DNA from: Lentibacillus populi
GTDB taxonomy: Bacteria > Bacillota > Bacilli > Bacillales > Amphibacillaceae
Assembly: GCA_014642895.1 (NCBI GenBank)
Contig: BMJD01000011.1
Location: forward strand, 39,593 to 103,592
Direction of reading: 5' to 3'
DNA length: 64,000 bases
The position numbers and the translations under genes are program-made. A model generated the notes under the pieces. That model worked only from the letters and a program-made list of their open reading frames with translations. It had not been told where the DNA came from and searched no databases. Below, one piece after another: positions 1-9,704 of the stretch (its first letter is position 1; each line of letters opens with the position of its first letter).

Positions 1-44
1 GAAAGTTGTTCATCAACCCGACAAGCATATCCCCATGTATGTTT

Positions 45-1112
45 TTACTTGGCTCGTACCTCTTGCCAGGTTCGATTCATCATTTGCAATTGCTCTGGTT
101 TTAAGTCTTTGTAATACACAGCACTTTCTGGAATAGAAGGATAGGAATTTGGATTATTTTTCAATTCACCACTCATCAATTCCTTTGCTGCTTCATTTGG
201 GTTGCTGCTAGGTGTATTCTCCGACAATTTTGCGCTTACCTTAGCACTTAATACGAAATTAATAAATACTTCCGCAGTGTATTTTTGTTTAGATGTTTTC
301 GGAATTACCAGATTGTCGACCCAAATAGTCCCCCCTTCTTCAGGCATGACAAATTTAATGTTGGGATTTTCTTTATAGGCTCTTGCGGCTGAATCGTTAT
401 AAGTATGGGATATCCAAGCTGTTCCATTGACTAAATCAGCATCGGGTTCTGAACTATACTTAAGAATATTTGGGTTTAAATCGATTAGCGCTTGTTTTGC
501 CTCTTTTAAATTTTTTTCATTTGGCTTGTTCGCGTCATAACCAAGTTTTTGCAAAGCCATTGTGAGGGATTCCCGTGAATCATTTTGAATGGTTACGTGC
601 CCTTTATATTTTGGATTCCATAGATCTTCGTAACTTGTCGGCTTTTCTACTTTCGTCTCGTTATAGGCAATACCTTCCGTTCCATACATATAAGGAACAG
701 AATATTTTTTACCATCTGTGCCTGGATCATATTCCGGCTTTTGAAATTTTTCTTCTATGTTTTTGAAGTTTGGAATATTATCCATATCAAGTTCAGCAAG
801 AAGACCCTGTTTAATCATTCTTTCCACAATGTAATCCGTCGGAACAACGATATCATATGGTACATTTGCTTTGTTTAACTTTGTAAGCATTTCCTGATTC
901 GAACTGAACGTATCATAGATCACCTTGACACCATATTTCTCTTCGAAATCCTTTATAATTGCTTCGTCACCGTATCCACCCCAATTGAAAAAGTACAATT
1001 CGTCTGCAAGTTCCTCGTCTCCAGAGTCAGCTGTGGCATCGTCTGCAGATCCACAAGCAGATAGGCCGATAAGTAAAACACCAAACGTGATCAACCAGAT
1101 AAATTTCTTCAT
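45..1112 (-). CDS. potD: Spermidine/putrescine ABC transporter substrate-binding lipoprotein
   Basis: Extracytoplasmic receptor that delivers polyamines to an ABC importer. The 355-aa product starts with a lipoprotein signal (KKFIW core, lipobox LSAC, lipidated Cys20), followed by an acidic linker and a PotD/PotF-type periplasmic-binding fold that opens with YFFNWGGYGDE. I chose the ATG at 1112 because a GGAGG lies 12 nt upstream and the signal peptide starts there; an in-frame extension to 1196 would overlap potA and place 28 residues before the signal. It lies 50 nt downstream of potA, so the two are probably cotranscribed. The permeases potB and potC are not in the window; they may lie beyond position 1. 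Ligand specificity (putrescine, spermidine or another diamine) cannot be read from sequence. Confidence 0.9.
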   Translation of the reverse strand: MKKFIWLITFGVLLIGLSACGSADDATADSGDEELADELYFFNWGGYGDEAIIKDFEEKYGVKVIYDTFSSNQEMLTKLNKANVPYDIVVPTDYIVERMIKQGLLAELDMDNIPNFKNIEEKFQKPEYDPGTDGKKYSVPYMYGTEGIAYNETKVEKPTSYEDLWNPKYKGHVTIQNDSRESLTMALQKLGYDANKPNEKNLKEAKQALIDLNPNILKYSSEPDADLVNGTAWISHTYNDSAARAYKENPNIKFVMPEEGGTIWVDNLVIPKTSKQKYTAEVFINFVLSAKVSAKLSENTPSSNPNEAAKELMSGELKNNPNSYPSIPESAVYYKDLKPEQLQMMNRTWQEVRAK

Positions 1113-1162
1113 TCGTGAACCTAACCTCCAATTCATTTTTGATTCGTGAATTTGCAATGAAC

Positions 1163-2221
1163 TTACCGTAAAATGACAGAATCGGCTGGCTCCCAACTAA
1201 CGGAGATTGGATTACCCTTTTTTACGCCATCCATTTTCCCGTTGGATTCATGAACAATCATTTCCATCCCGCCATTAAGTTCCACAACAATTTTAGTTGT
1301 CGTTCCAATATAAACTTTTTCTTTAAACTCTCCAGTTAGTACAAATAGGTTATCCTGCTGTTGGTCCGATATTTTGGCATTTTCCGGTCGAACGGAAATA
1401 TATACTTCTTCTGCTTCTTTAAGATTGCTGCTTTTGGGAATCAGAACATGTTGACCAGCAACCTTCAACGAGGCATAATTTCCATTCAGGTTATCAACCA
1501 CCCCCTTGAAAATGTTTGTTTCACCGATGAAATTTGCTACAAATCGAGTCTTCGGTTTTTCATATATTTCATTCGGTCTGCCCGTTTGTTCAATTTCCCC
1601 TTCATTCATGACCACAATCCGATCTGACATCGTTAATGCTTCTTCCTGATCGTGGGTTACATAAATGAATGTAATGCCCAGACTCTTCTGCAGACGTTTT
1701 AACTCCATTTGCATTTGTTTCCGCAGTTTTAAGTCAAGGGCGCCCAGCGGCTCATCAAGCAGTAGGACCTTTGGATTGTTAACAATCGCTCTGGCAATGG
1801 CAATTCGCTGTTGCTGGCCTCCACTTAATTGTTTAACACTTCGATCCCCATAGCTTTCCAGTTGAACCATTTTCAGTGCCTGTTTAACACGTTCTGCTAT
1901 TTCCTGTTTATTGATTTTTTTCATTTTTAGCCCAAATGCCACGTTTTCAGAAACAGTCATATGTGGAAATAGGGCATAACTTTGGAATACCGTGTTCGCC
2001 TCTCTTTTGTATGGTTCAACATGATCAACCTTTTTTTCGCCAATTTTCACACTACCAGAAGTCGGTTTTTCAAATCCGGCAATCATACGTAATGTTGTCG
2101 TTTTCCCACACCCTGAAGGTCCAAGCAAAGTTAGGAATTCCCCTGCCCTGACATTCAGATTTAACTCATTAACCGCCTTATAGTTGCCAAATTGTTTTGT
2201 TACATTTTCCAATTGCACCAT
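1163..2221 (-). CDS. potA: Polyamine ABC transporter ATP-binding protein PotA
   Basis: Cytoplasmic ATPase of the polyamine importer, 352 aa from the ATG at 2221 (GGGAG 5 nt upstream). Walker A is GPSGCGKTT at residues 34-42, the ABC signature is LSGGQQQR, and Walker B is VLLLDEP followed by a D-loop. The C-terminal third is a TOBE-type regulatory domain as in the MalK/PotA group. A TTG nine codons upstream (2248) also has a GGAGG-like sequence inside it and is the alternative start. It is first of the pot genes, followed by potD. Normal order in many Bacillaceae is potABCD; here potD follows potA directly. Confidence in family is high. Confidence 0.92.
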   Translation of the reverse strand: MVQLENVTKQFGNYKAVNELNLNVRAGEFLTLLGPSGCGKTTTLRMIAGFEKPTSGSVKIGEKKVDHVEPYKREANTVFQSYALFPHMTVSENVAFGLKMKKINKQEIAERVKQALKMVQLESYGDRSVKQLSGGQQQRIAIARAIVNNPKVLLLDEPLGALDLKLRKQMQMELKRLQKSLGITFIYVTHDQEEALTMSDRIVVMNEGEIEQTGRPNEIYEKPKTRFVANFIGETNIFKGVVDNLNGNYASLKVAGQHVLIPKSSNLKEAEEVYISVRPENAKISDQQQDNLFVLTGEFKEKVYIGTTTKIVVELNGGMEMIVHESNGKMDGVKKGNPISVSWEPADSVILR

Positions 2222-2248
2222 ATTCTCTCCCAAGCTCAACCCCTCCAA

Positions 2249-2619
2249 ATAATTATTTTCTGTAAATGATTAAATATCCAGTTAAGTTTGTTTGTTTACA
2301 ATTCATGTTGGCAAATTGTGATAGGTATTCTTTTTCAATTAGGCAGATAATGTGATGCCCCTTAACCTGCTGGTAATAATTCAGATTGAACAAATCATTT
2401 TCCTTTATTAAAGGATATCAAAGAGTCAGTAAATGATAGTTGTGACCTCCTACACTCCACTGCTCAAAATTATCCTTCCGCCATTCAGACCCAAATTGGC
2501 AACTTTTGAACACGCACTCTATGAAAATACTTTTTCCAGTAATAATTGATAAAATTTTCCATTACACTTTACATTTTGTTAAAGTAAGCAACAAAGCAAA
2601 TTCTGTTGATTTGCTTGAG
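2249..2619. other. Intergenic region between the APC permease and potA
   Basis: No gene of convincing composition in these 371 bases. It contains the presumed potA promoter region (AT-rich, no clear -35/-10 pair that I would defend) and, at 2495-2518, a sequence ending TTTTGAACACGCACT. That sequence matches the right end of the repeat element at 63021-63172, so it is probably a decayed copy of that element. The weak hairpin next to the permease stop codon is listed separately. Confidence 0.5.
2594..2616 (-). terminator. Weak terminator hairpin after the APC permease
   Basis: AAGCAAAT and ATTTGCTT form a perfect 8-bp stem with a 7-nt loop immediately after the permease stop codon. It is AT-rich and followed only by short T stretches on the minus strand, so termination would be inefficient. 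Confidence 0.35.
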
Positions 2620-3975
2620 TTAGAGTGCAGCTGACTTCTCTGCCTCATCCATTTCAAAATCTGCCATTTTGGTTCTGAAAAATTTAGTCAGGAAAAGCAT
2701 ATAAATAAAGCCGATAGTAATCCAAACGAGTCCAGCAATAAGTGCATCAGCATGGAGAAAATACCATAAGACCCCGGTTAGGCCAGCCCCTATAACCGGC
2801 ATTATTACGTAGGAGAAAAAATCTTTTGGCGTTTTGTACCTCTTTTTACGGAAGACAAAATAAGCAATGACAGACAGATTAACAAATGTAAAGGCAATCA
2901 ATGCCCCAAAATTTATAACAGCAGAAATCAATTCCAGGCTTGGAGATATTGCAAGCAACGATACAACTCCAACTATAATAACCGAGTAAACTGGGGTTCG
3001 GAATTTCGGATGGACATAGCCAAATACCTTTCGCGGCAGTACCCCATTTCGCCCCATTACATACAATAGGCGGGAGACACTTGCATGTGACGCAAGTCCG
3101 GACGCTGTCGTTGCTGCAAAAGCACCGGCCAGGAATATCATTTTAAAAATGGTTCCGCCGACATACAAACCGATTTCAGGCAATGTATCATCCGTTACGT
3201 TAAAATTGGATACATCCGGGAACAGGGCTTGGGCAAAATAACCTGCAACAAAAAAGATACCTCCGCCAATAAGCACTGTCAGCATAATTGCTTTGGGCAT
3301 CACTTTAGAATTTTTAGCCTCTTCTGTATACATTGTAATCGCATCAAATCCTATAAATGAGAAACATACAACCGTTGCGCCTGTCAAAACCGCGGTCATC
3401 TCTACATTTGCGTGAAAAAGTGGTGCAGTTGTCAAGATTGTGCCCTGTCCCATACCGTTATACAGTTTAACAAACGCAAGGACAATAAAGGCGGCGATTA
3501 AAACAATTTCAAAGGTAACGAGAATGGAATTCAAACTAGATGTTTTTCCCATGCTCCAGACATTAATTCCAGTCACAATAATGACATAGCCTACAACCCA
3601 AATCCACGCGGGAACATCAGGGAAAACGGATTCCATATAAATTCGAATAATCAGTGCATTGACCATTGGCAGCAGCAAGTAATCCAATAGGGCAGCCCAG
3701 CCAACCAAGAATCCAAGATGCGGATTCATTGTCTCCCTCGTATACGTATAAGCGGAACCTGCACTAGGAAACACTTGCACCATCTTTCCATAACTTACAG
3801 CAGTAAATAACATCACAATTAACGCAACAATATAGGCAAGTGGGACAACACCATTCGTTTCCTCCGATACAATCCCGAATGTATCAAATACAACTGTCGG
3901 TGTCATATAACCTAAACCAAGTCCAACAATGGCCCAAGGTCCAAGTGAACGCTTTAGCGTGTCTTTTTCCGTCAT
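2620..3975 (-). CDS. APC-superfamily amino acid/polyamine permease
   Basis: 451-aa integral membrane transporter with about twelve hydrophobic segments. The N-terminal signature (SLGPWAIVGLGLGYMTP, then GKMVQVFPSAGSAYTYTRET) is that of the amino acid-polyamine-organocation superfamily and resembles PuuP-type putrescine or amino acid importers. The start has AAGGAGAG 7 nt upstream. It is flanked by potA on one side and by mmsA and the aminotransferase on the other, so a substrate feeding beta-alanine or diamine catabolism (beta-alanine, GABA, putrescine) is a reasonable inference. A sigma-54 type promoter lies 148-163 bp upstream, which would make it enhancer-dependent. Substrate is unproven. 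Confidence 0.85.
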   Translation of the reverse strand: MTEKDTLKRSLGPWAIVGLGLGYMTPTVVFDTFGIVSEETNGVVPLAYIVALIVMLFTAVSYGKMVQVFPSAGSAYTYTRETMNPHLGFLVGWAALLDYLLLPMVNALIIRIYMESVFPDVPAWIWVVGYVIIVTGINVWSMGKTSSLNSILVTFEIVLIAAFIVLAFVKLYNGMGQGTILTTAPLFHANVEMTAVLTGATVVCFSFIGFDAITMYTEEAKNSKVMPKAIMLTVLIGGGIFFVAGYFAQALFPDVSNFNVTDDTLPEIGLYVGGTIFKMIFLAGAFAATTASGLASHASVSRLLYVMGRNGVLPRKVFGYVHPKFRTPVYSVIIVGVVSLLAISPSLELISAVINFGALIAFTFVNLSVIAYFVFRKKRYKTPKDFFSYVIMPVIGAGLTGVLWYFLHADALIAGLVWITIGFIYMLFLTKFFRTKMADFEMDEAEKSAAL

Positions 3976-4122
3976 GTGATAACTCTCCTTTTAATCATTG
4001 ATCTCTTTTTAATAACTTTAAAAGCGATACTAAAATGAAGGATACACAATTGAACAAGGTACGGGTACTCAATCACACAAAATCCCCCTTTGATCCAAAA
4101 TAATTCGGATAATTTTAATAAA

Positions 4123-4138
4123 TGCAATTTCTGTGCCA
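4123..4138 (-). promoter_or_regulatory. Sigma-54 (SigL) -24/-12 promoter for the APC permease
   Basis: On the minus strand the sequence TGGCAC, five bases, TTGCA is present, with the invariant GG and GC separated by exactly 10 nt, as required by sigma-54. The predicted start of transcription is near 4112, leaving a leader of about 137 nt before the permease. No enhancer-binding protein gene is in the window. It is the only such match I found in an intergenic region here. Confidence 0.7.
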
Positions 4139-4258
4139 ACCTTATATCTAGCATCACCAAGCTTTAAAAAACAAAATAGATTTGGTTTCTTATGAATAAT
4201 TGCATAATCTACTATTTTTTGCATAACCAGGTTATTTCCTCGGAATAAAGGGAAATTT

Positions 4259-4510
4259 CATTCAGTGGGGGTTTCCTACGGCACAGGACGTGCTAGTGCA
4301 GGCGTTGTCACGGGATGTGACGGTTTTAGCCTGCCCTTCCTCCCTCACTGAATGTTAGTTGAGGCTCACACGATGTGGGTAACAAAGACGAAGGCATAAG
4401 GCAGTGGCATTCTTAGTCTTTGTTCCTAAAATCAGAAATTTACGGGCTGTTATACCCACCTTCCCATTTTTGGTTTACTCACACTTAGAGGTGGAGGTAC
4501 TACTGCCCGT
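4259..4510. other. Non-coding structured element with nested inverted repeats
   Basis: A 252-nt segment without a coding frame that folds into ordered stems. CATTCAGTG (4259-4267) pairs with CACTGAATG (4346-4354) and encloses GCAC/GTGC (4281-4293) and GCAGGC/GCCTGC (4298-4334), the latter containing GTCAC/GTGAC (4307-4321). Downstream, GTGGGTA (4375-4381) pairs with TACCCAC (4453-4459), AACAAAGAC (4381-4389) with GTCTTTGTT (4416-4424), and ACGGGC (4442-4447) with GCCCGT (4505-4510). Candidates are a structured RNA, a folded repeat, or an IS-derived guide-like RNA. Its GC content is higher than its surroundings. It lies upstream of the sigma-54 promoter. Confidence 0.5.
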
Positions 4511-4569
4511 TAATGCGTGATAAAATTAAGTGGACAGTAAAAGCTTTTTATCTTTCAATAATACATCAA

Positions 4570-4606
4570 AGAAAAAGCACCCTTAATTCCTTGCCAAAGG
4601 TGCTTT
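4570..4606 (-). terminator. Rho-independent terminator (minus strand)
   Basis: AAAGCACC and GGTGCTTT form an 8-bp stem; on the minus strand the second arm continues into a run of five T. It probably backs up the hairpin at 4810-4839 in ending the aminotransferase-mmsA transcript. Confidence 0.5.
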
Positions 4607-4809
4607 ATGCCAAAATTTTATATTAAAGATGGTGCCGGTCCTGCTTTACTTTTGCGAATAATATCTTCCTAGCTAAACCCATCATGACACTCTTTATTGC
4701 TTTTTTTATTTTTTTATTGACATTACATATACTCCCTCACTATTCATCTTTTAGAAAATCCATTATAAATGATACGTACTGTTGTTTAGCAGATAACGTC
4801 ATCATAAAC

Positions 4810-4839
4810 AAGTGGCACACCGCTATTGGTGTGCCACTT
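4810..4839 (-). terminator. Strong hairpin downstream of mmsA
   Basis: AAGTGGCACACC and GGTGTGCCACTT form a perfect 12-bp stem with a 6-nt loop, 85 nt after the mmsA stop codon. The T tract is weak on the minus strand and better on the plus strand. Confidence 0.5.
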
Positions 4840-4923
4840 TCCTTATTTACACGGTTACCTCAGATTTATTCCAGATAGTAAGTGGACATTATGGCAAAAT
4901 CCTTTGATCATTTCGTATACTGC

Positions 4924-6384
4924 TTATATCCAGCGAGTCGTTATAACCTTTTTACGCGTATAGAATTCAATCCCGTCTTTCCCATTCACATGAAGATCTC
5001 CATAGAAAGAATCTTTCCAACCCGAGAAAGGGAAAAAGGCCATTGGCGCCGGTACACCGATGTTGACTCCAAGCATACCTGCATCAATCGTTTCACGGAA
5101 TTCACGAACACTTCCACCATCATTGGTAAAAATACACGAACCATTCGCAAAACGTGATTTATTTGTTAATGTTACAGCTTCTTTAAGATTTTTCACCCGG
5201 GAAATAGATAGGACTGGCGCAAATATTTCATCCTGCCAAATCTTCATTTCGCTCGTGACATTGTCAAAGATAGTCGGCCCGACAAAATACCCTTCTCGTT
5301 TAATACTTTCATCATTTCTTCCATCCCGAACAAGTGTCGCACCTTCTTTTTCACCTGTTTCAATATATTGGAGTGTTCGTTCCTTATGCTGATCACGGAT
5401 AACGGGTCCGAGAAAAACACCTTCATCCAAACCATTGCCAATCTTAATTTCATTTGCCTTCTGTACAAGTTTTTCAATTAGTTCATCGGCTATTGGCTCT
5501 TCCACTGCTACCACAGAGCAGGCCATACAGCGTTCTCCAGCCGAACCGAACGCAGCACTAATGATTTGTGTTGCAGCATTCTCCAAATCAGCATCTTTAA
5601 GAACGATTGAATGGTTTTTAGCTCCGGAAAGCGCCTGAACACGTTTAAGGTTTTCCGTTCCTTTTTTATACACATACTCAGCTACAGGCTGTGAACCAAC
5701 AAACGAAATAGCACCAACCTTTTCATGCTCCAATAGACCATTTACAACATCATGTGCTCCATGAACAATATTAAATACACCCTTTGGCAAGCCGGCCTCT
5801 TCCAGTAATTCCGCCAGACGATTAGCCAGAAGCGGTGTACGTTCGGACGGTTTTAACACAAACGTATTCCCAGTTACAATCGCCATCGGAAACATCCAGC
5901 ACGGAACCATCATTGGAAAGTTGAATGGGGTAATTCCTCCAACCACTCCGATCGGATAGCGATAAACGCCCGATTCCAGTCCTGACGCAATCGATGGCAA
6001 TTGTGATCCCATTGATAAAGCAGGTGCTCCCGCAGCAAATTCTACACATTCGATCCCGCGTAAAACTTCCCCATAAGCTTCTTTATAGCTCTTGCCGTTT
6101 TCAACAGTAACCAGTTCGGCAAGTTCCTCCCAATGGTCTACCAGTAATTGTTGATACTTAAATAGAATTCGCGCACGTTTGGGGACTGGAACCTCCTTCC
6201 ACGACTGGAACGCCTCGGAGGCTACTGCCACAGCATTGTCTAAATCTTTACTTATTGAAAGGGGTACCTGTGCGATAACCTCTCCTGTTGCTGGATTGTA
6301 TACTTCCGCAGTCTTATCCGATACAGCCTCAATCCATTCCCCACCAATATAATTTTTAAGCGACTTTAATTGAGTTTGTGTCAT
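4924..6384 (-). CDS. mmsA: CoA-acylating (methyl)malonate-semialdehyde dehydrogenase
   Basis: 486-aa NAD-dependent aldehyde dehydrogenase of the MmsA/IolA branch. It should convert malonate semialdehyde plus CoA to acetyl-CoA and CO2 (methylmalonate semialdehyde to propionyl-CoA). The catalytic Cys is Cys286 in [10 protein letters not shown]. The general-base glutamate motif of ordinary aldehyde dehydrogenases is replaced by LSGAKNH near residue 253, which is typical of the CoA-acylating subgroup. Length matches the family. A GGGAGG lies 10 nt before the ATG. It lies 54 nt downstream of the aminotransferase whose product it would consume, so both form the terminal part of beta-alanine (from uracil) and beta-aminoisobutyrate (from thymine) breakdown. 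Confidence 0.93.
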   Translation of the reverse strand: MTQTQLKSLKNYIGGEWIEAVSDKTAEVYNPATGEVIAQVPLSISKDLDNAVAVASEAFQSWKEVPVPKRARILFKYQQLLVDHWEELAELVTVENGKSYKEAYGEVLRGIECVEFAAGAPALSMGSQLPSIASGLESGVYRYPIGVVGGITPFNFPMMVPCWMFPMAIVTGNTFVLKPSERTPLLANRLAELLEEAGLPKGVFNIVHGAHDVVNGLLEHEKVGAISFVGSQPVAEYVYKKGTENLKRVQALSGAKNHSIVLKDADLENAATQIISAAFGSAGERCMACSVVAVEEPIADELIEKLVQKANEIKIGNGLDEGVFLGPVIRDQHKERTLQYIETGEKEGATLVRDGRNDESIKREGYFVGPTIFDNVTSEMKIWQDEIFAPVLSISRVKNLKEAVTLTNKSRFANGSCIFTNDGGSVREFRETIDAGMLGVNIGVPAPMAFFPFSGWKDSFYGDLHVNGKDGIEFYTRKKVITTRWI

Positions 6385-6438
6385 ATATGAATTACCTCCC
6401 GCTTTTTTGTTAATAAGAAAGTCTTGTTATTTGATTTT

Positions 6439-7806
6439 TTAAGACGCATTTTCTTTAAATACCTTTTTTACAACAGAGATAATGAACGCTAAATCCTCAT
6501 CTGTGCAAGAAAGTGGTGGACATATTGCCAAAATATTATTATATCCAGCTACCGTATCACCATTTTTGCCAATAATCAGGCCACTCGCTTTACAATCACT
6601 GATGATTTTATTCACGCGATCAGGTGAGGCTGGTTTCTTCGTATTTTTGTCCTCCACCATTTCAATTCCCATGAGAAAGCCTAAACCACGTACATCACCA
6701 ACAAATGGATGGTCTGCCAATTCGGCAAGCTCCTGTTGTAATCGCTCACCCAATACCGCAGATCTTCCCACCAAATTCTCCCGTTCCATAATTTCAATAT
6801 TCTTGAGCGCCAATGCACAAGCTGCCGGGTTGCCGCCAAACGTGTTCACATGACGGAAATGGCTGTTTTCTCCATTATCTTCAAAGGTTTTATAGATATC
6901 TTTACGAACCGCGGTAACTGACAACGGTAAGTAAGCACTGGTCAGTCCCTTCGCCATCGTAACCATATCCGGTTTGATATCAAAATGCTGATGGCCAAAC
7001 ATTTTTCCAGTTCTGCCAAATCCGCAAATAACCTCATCGATGATTAATAAAACACCATGCTTTTTACAAATCTCCTGTACTTTTTCCACATAGACACGAT
7101 CCGGAATCAGAATACCTCCACCCGTGATTAGCGGCTCCATAATGACACCGGCAACAGTTTCTGCTTGCTCCCAGACAATTTTATCTTCCAGTTCCTGTGC
7201 CCGTTGCAAATTATATTCCTTCACCGATACCCCAGCTGGTCTCCGGTAATTATCAGGCGGTGAAACGTGTAAAAACCCGGAGGTAAGCGGTTCATATTTA
7301 TATTTTCTTAATGCCTGCCCTGTTGCCGATAATGCCCCCAATGATCCACCATGATAGGCCCGGTAACGCGAAATAAATTTATGTCTTGCCGGTTCTCCAT
7401 TCTGCTGATGGTATTGCCGGGCGATTTTAAAAGCAACCTCATTGGCATCAGAACCGCTATTGGAATAAAAGATCATATAGTCATCGTCAAGCAGCTCATT
7501 TAACTTTTCAGCAAGTTCAATTCCTGGTACATGGCTCTGCGTCATCGATGTGTAAGCCATCTGCTGCATTTGTTCATATGCTGCCCGCGCCAGCTCCTCG
7601 CGACCATAGCCAACATTTACACACCATAATCCTGACATGCCATCCAAATATTTATTGCCAGCATAATCAGTGATCCATGCTCCCTTTCCTTCCGTTACCA
7701 CCACTGGCTGTTTCTTGTCGTTATATTGTGAGATATGATGCCACACATTCTCGCGGTCTTTCTCCACAATAGATTGGGATTGCCTTGCATCTTTAGCAGT
7801 CTTCAT
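6439..7806 (-). CDS. Class III omega-amino acid aminotransferase (beta-alanine:pyruvate type)
   Basis: 455-aa PLP enzyme. YSNSGSDANE binds the cofactor phosphate, the PLP-contacting Asp is in LIIDEVICGFGRTG (about Asp257), and the Schiff-base lysine is Lys286 in MAKGLTSAYLP. The C-terminus carries VNTFGGNPAACA, common to beta-alanine:pyruvate, taurine:pyruvate and putrescine/diamine:pyruvate aminotransferases. I start it at ATG 7806 with AAGGAG 9 nt upstream; a GTG two codons earlier is too close to that site. The neighbour mmsA and the pyrimidine cluster argue for beta-alanine to malonate semialdehyde. With the pot genes nearby, 1,3-diaminopropane or putrescine is the alternative donor. Confidence 0.88.
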   Translation of the reverse strand: MKTAKDARQSQSIVEKDRENVWHHISQYNDKKQPVVVTEGKGAWITDYAGNKYLDGMSGLWCVNVGYGREELARAAYEQMQQMAYTSMTQSHVPGIELAEKLNELLDDDYMIFYSNSGSDANEVAFKIARQYHQQNGEPARHKFISRYRAYHGGSLGALSATGQALRKYKYEPLTSGFLHVSPPDNYRRPAGVSVKEYNLQRAQELEDKIVWEQAETVAGVIMEPLITGGGILIPDRVYVEKVQEICKKHGVLLIIDEVICGFGRTGKMFGHQHFDIKPDMVTMAKGLTSAYLPLSVTAVRKDIYKTFEDNGENSHFRHVNTFGGNPAACALALKNIEIMERENLVGRSAVLGERLQQELAELADHPFVGDVRGLGFLMGIEMVEDKNTKKPASPDRVNKIISDCKASGLIIGKNGDTVAGYNNILAICPPLSCTDEDLAFIISVVKKVFKENAS

Positions 7807-7980
7807 CTCCACTTTCTCCTTCCAATAATTGATTTTATCCTTTGTCCATAACCTATTATTGTAAGCGGTTACTACCCAATGCTGTTATTCCCTCCTAAAT
7901 CAGTCGTCCTTGTGTTGACAGCCTCTTACCGATCCTTCATAATTTATTTTACAAAGAATTATAAACATTGTAACTTCACA

Positions 7981-7996
7981 CTTTGTAACATGATAC
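7981..7996. promoter_or_regulatory. Candidate regulator box in the divergent pucR/aminotransferase region
   Basis: The 217-nt divergent promoter region carries TTGTAAC twice, 15 bp apart, the second inside CTTTGTAACATGATAC. A near-identical CTTTGTAATGATAC occurs upstream of preT at 15978-15991. A shared site for the local PucR-type regulator is my inference; no consensus was computed. Confidence 0.3.
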
Positions 7997-8029
7997 ATGA
8001 ATTGCTTTAACATTGTGGAGGGATGCATT

Positions 8030-9661
8030 TTGATCGGAAAATTCGAATTAACCATAAGTGATATTCTGCAAAGAGATATCTTTAAAACTGCCAAAGTGAT
8101 TGCCGGAAATGAGGGATTAGATAAGCTGGTAAGATGGACACATATTTTAGAAACGAACAAATTTGATTCCCTAATCAATGGTGGTGAGTTAATTCTAACC
8201 ACCGGCGCTGGCCTGAAACTCGACTCTTCCACGGAGTTGACTTATTTCAGGAATTTAATTAATAGAAATGCAGCAGGGATTTGTGTAGAAATTGGCACAC
8301 ATGTCACTCATATTTCCAATGAGGTGATACAATTAGCCAATCAATATCAATTCCCCATCATTGTATTTGATCGTTTTGTAAAATTTGTTGATATTACGCA
8401 GGACCTTCATTCCCTAATCATTAACCAACACCACCAAATGCTCAGTCAGTTAAATGAATTATCAACGAAATTTAATGAGCTTTCATTATTGCCCAATGGT
8501 ATTTTGAAAATCCTTCAGGAACTGAATACTTATTTAAAAGAAGAAACCTTATATATTACGGATGAGGCGCGGTCATATTATTACCCACCCGAAACAAAGT
8601 ACATAGAAGAAAAAGTTCGTTCACACTTATCAGATTTTGACTTCCATCCTGCAAAGGAAAACTTCATTTCACTAGATGAAGGGAAATTTGCTGTAGTAGC
8701 AGTTAAAGGATTAGGGCAAATTTGGGGTTATCTATGCTTGCAGGTTGGTCAAAACGTATTGAAGGATTTTCTTTTCTCCGTGATGGATCGAGCGGCACTA
8801 TCCATTGCACAAATTACGTTAAGAAACAGAACTATTGAAGAGCGAAAACAGAATATAGAAGATAAGGTTGTTCGAAACCTATTACATGGAAAGGACTACG
8901 ATGCTGACGAACTCCACACCATAGTACCTTTGTCTGCGAATAATTTTCATTACAGGCTGATTTTAATGCAAAACAATCGACCGGAAATTAACGCCGAAGA
9001 GGAAGATTGGAACGAAATAAAACTGCAACGATCAGTGATGTTCCGCTCTTTGTTTAAAAAACACGGGTTCTACCCTGCTGTATCTGTAAGTAAAAGTGAT
9101 ACCGCTATTATTGCATCCTTTCGGGTAAAAGATGAATCCGAACAAGGGATAGCTAAATTTTCTCCCATCGTGCAGGCAATAATGGATATGTGTGTCAAAA
9201 ATATTTTTGACGGCAGTACATGTATTTTAGGAATTAGTAAGATTAATAAAGATATATCCGCTTTAGCAACCAGTTATCAAGAAGCTAAAAAAGTTCTTTT
9301 CTTACAGAAGGCTAACATCAAATCATCCATTTTCTATGAAAATATTGGCGTGTATCGATTGCTTTTCGATCATCGAGGTGAGCATTTAAAATCTTACATT
9401 AACGATTTGCTGACACCCTTAATCAAGTATGATCAGGAAACGAAAAGCGAACTATTAAGAACCCTGGAAGTATATTTGAATTGCCGCGGTTCCAAAAAAG
9501 AGGCTGCAGAGCAATTATTTATTGTCCGGCAAACACTGTATCATCGTCTCCGAAAAATAGGAGAATTACTTGGGAAAGATTTTATGGAACCGAGCAATCG
9601 CCTAGCCCTGGAGCTTGCTATTAAGGCCTATTATATTTCAAATGTTACCGGAAATGGTTGA
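8030..9661 (+). CDS. pucR: PucR-family transcriptional regulator
   Basis: 543-aa cytoplasmic activator. The N-terminal PucR ligand-sensing domain (from LTISDILQRDIFKTAKVIAG through about residue 120) is followed by a GGDEF-like middle region and a C-terminal HTH_30 helix-turn-helix (NCRGSKKEAAEQLFIVRQTL). I choose the TTG at 8030 because GGAGGG ends 7 nt before it; the ATG at 7997 has no ribosome binding site. It is divergent from the aminotransferase-mmsA pair and convergent with the carbamoylase operon, and is the only dedicated regulator in the cluster, so it probably responds to a pyrimidine breakdown intermediate. The B. subtilis namesake regulates purine catabolism, so the symbol denotes family only. 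Confidence 0.88.
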   Translation: MIGKFELTISDILQRDIFKTAKVIAGNEGLDKLVRWTHILETNKFDSLINGGELILTTGAGLKLDSSTELTYFRNLINRNAAGICVEIGTHVTHISNEVIQLANQYQFPIIVFDRFVKFVDITQDLHSLIINQHHQMLSQLNELSTKFNELSLLPNGILKILQELNTYLKEETLYITDEARSYYYPPETKYIEEKVRSHLSDFDFHPAKENFISLDEGKFAVVAVKGLGQIWGYLCLQVGQNVLKDFLFSVMDRAALSIAQITLRNRTIEERKQNIEDKVVRNLLHGKDYDADELHTIVPLSANNFHYRLILMQNNRPEINAEEEDWNEIKLQRSVMFRSLFKKHGFYPAVSVSKSDTAIIASFRVKDESEQGIAKFSPIVQAIMDMCVKNIFDGSTCILGISKINKDISALATSYQEAKKVLFLQKANIKSSIFYENIGVYRLLFDHRGEHLKSYINDLLTPLIKYDQETKSELLRTLEVYLNCRGSKKEAAEQLFIVRQTLYHRLRKIGELLGKDFMEPSNRLALELAIKAYYISNVTGNG

Positions 9662-9687
9662 AAGAGATCATCTTGATTTCTTTCAAC
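9657..9687. terminator. Bidirectional terminator between pucR and the carbamoylase gene
   Basis: GTTGAAAGA pairs with TCTTTCAAC, extended by ATCA/TGAT, in a hairpin that overlaps the pucR stop codon and lies 18 nt before the end of the convergent carbamoylase gene. Confidence 0.6.
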
Positions 9688-9704
9688 TATTCCCCATAGA
9701 ACAA

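Noticed and set aside
1..44. Possible start of potB or potC at the left edge
   Set aside because: Short open frames exist but no convincing ribosome binding site or recognisable residues; too little sequence.
4810..4839. TGGCAC in this hairpin as a second sigma-54 site
   Set aside because: No TTGC at the required distance; it is an arm of a perfect stem.
4684..4878. 64-codon plus-strand frame before mmsA
   Set aside because: Composition and lack of a ribosome binding site; it runs through a terminator hairpin.
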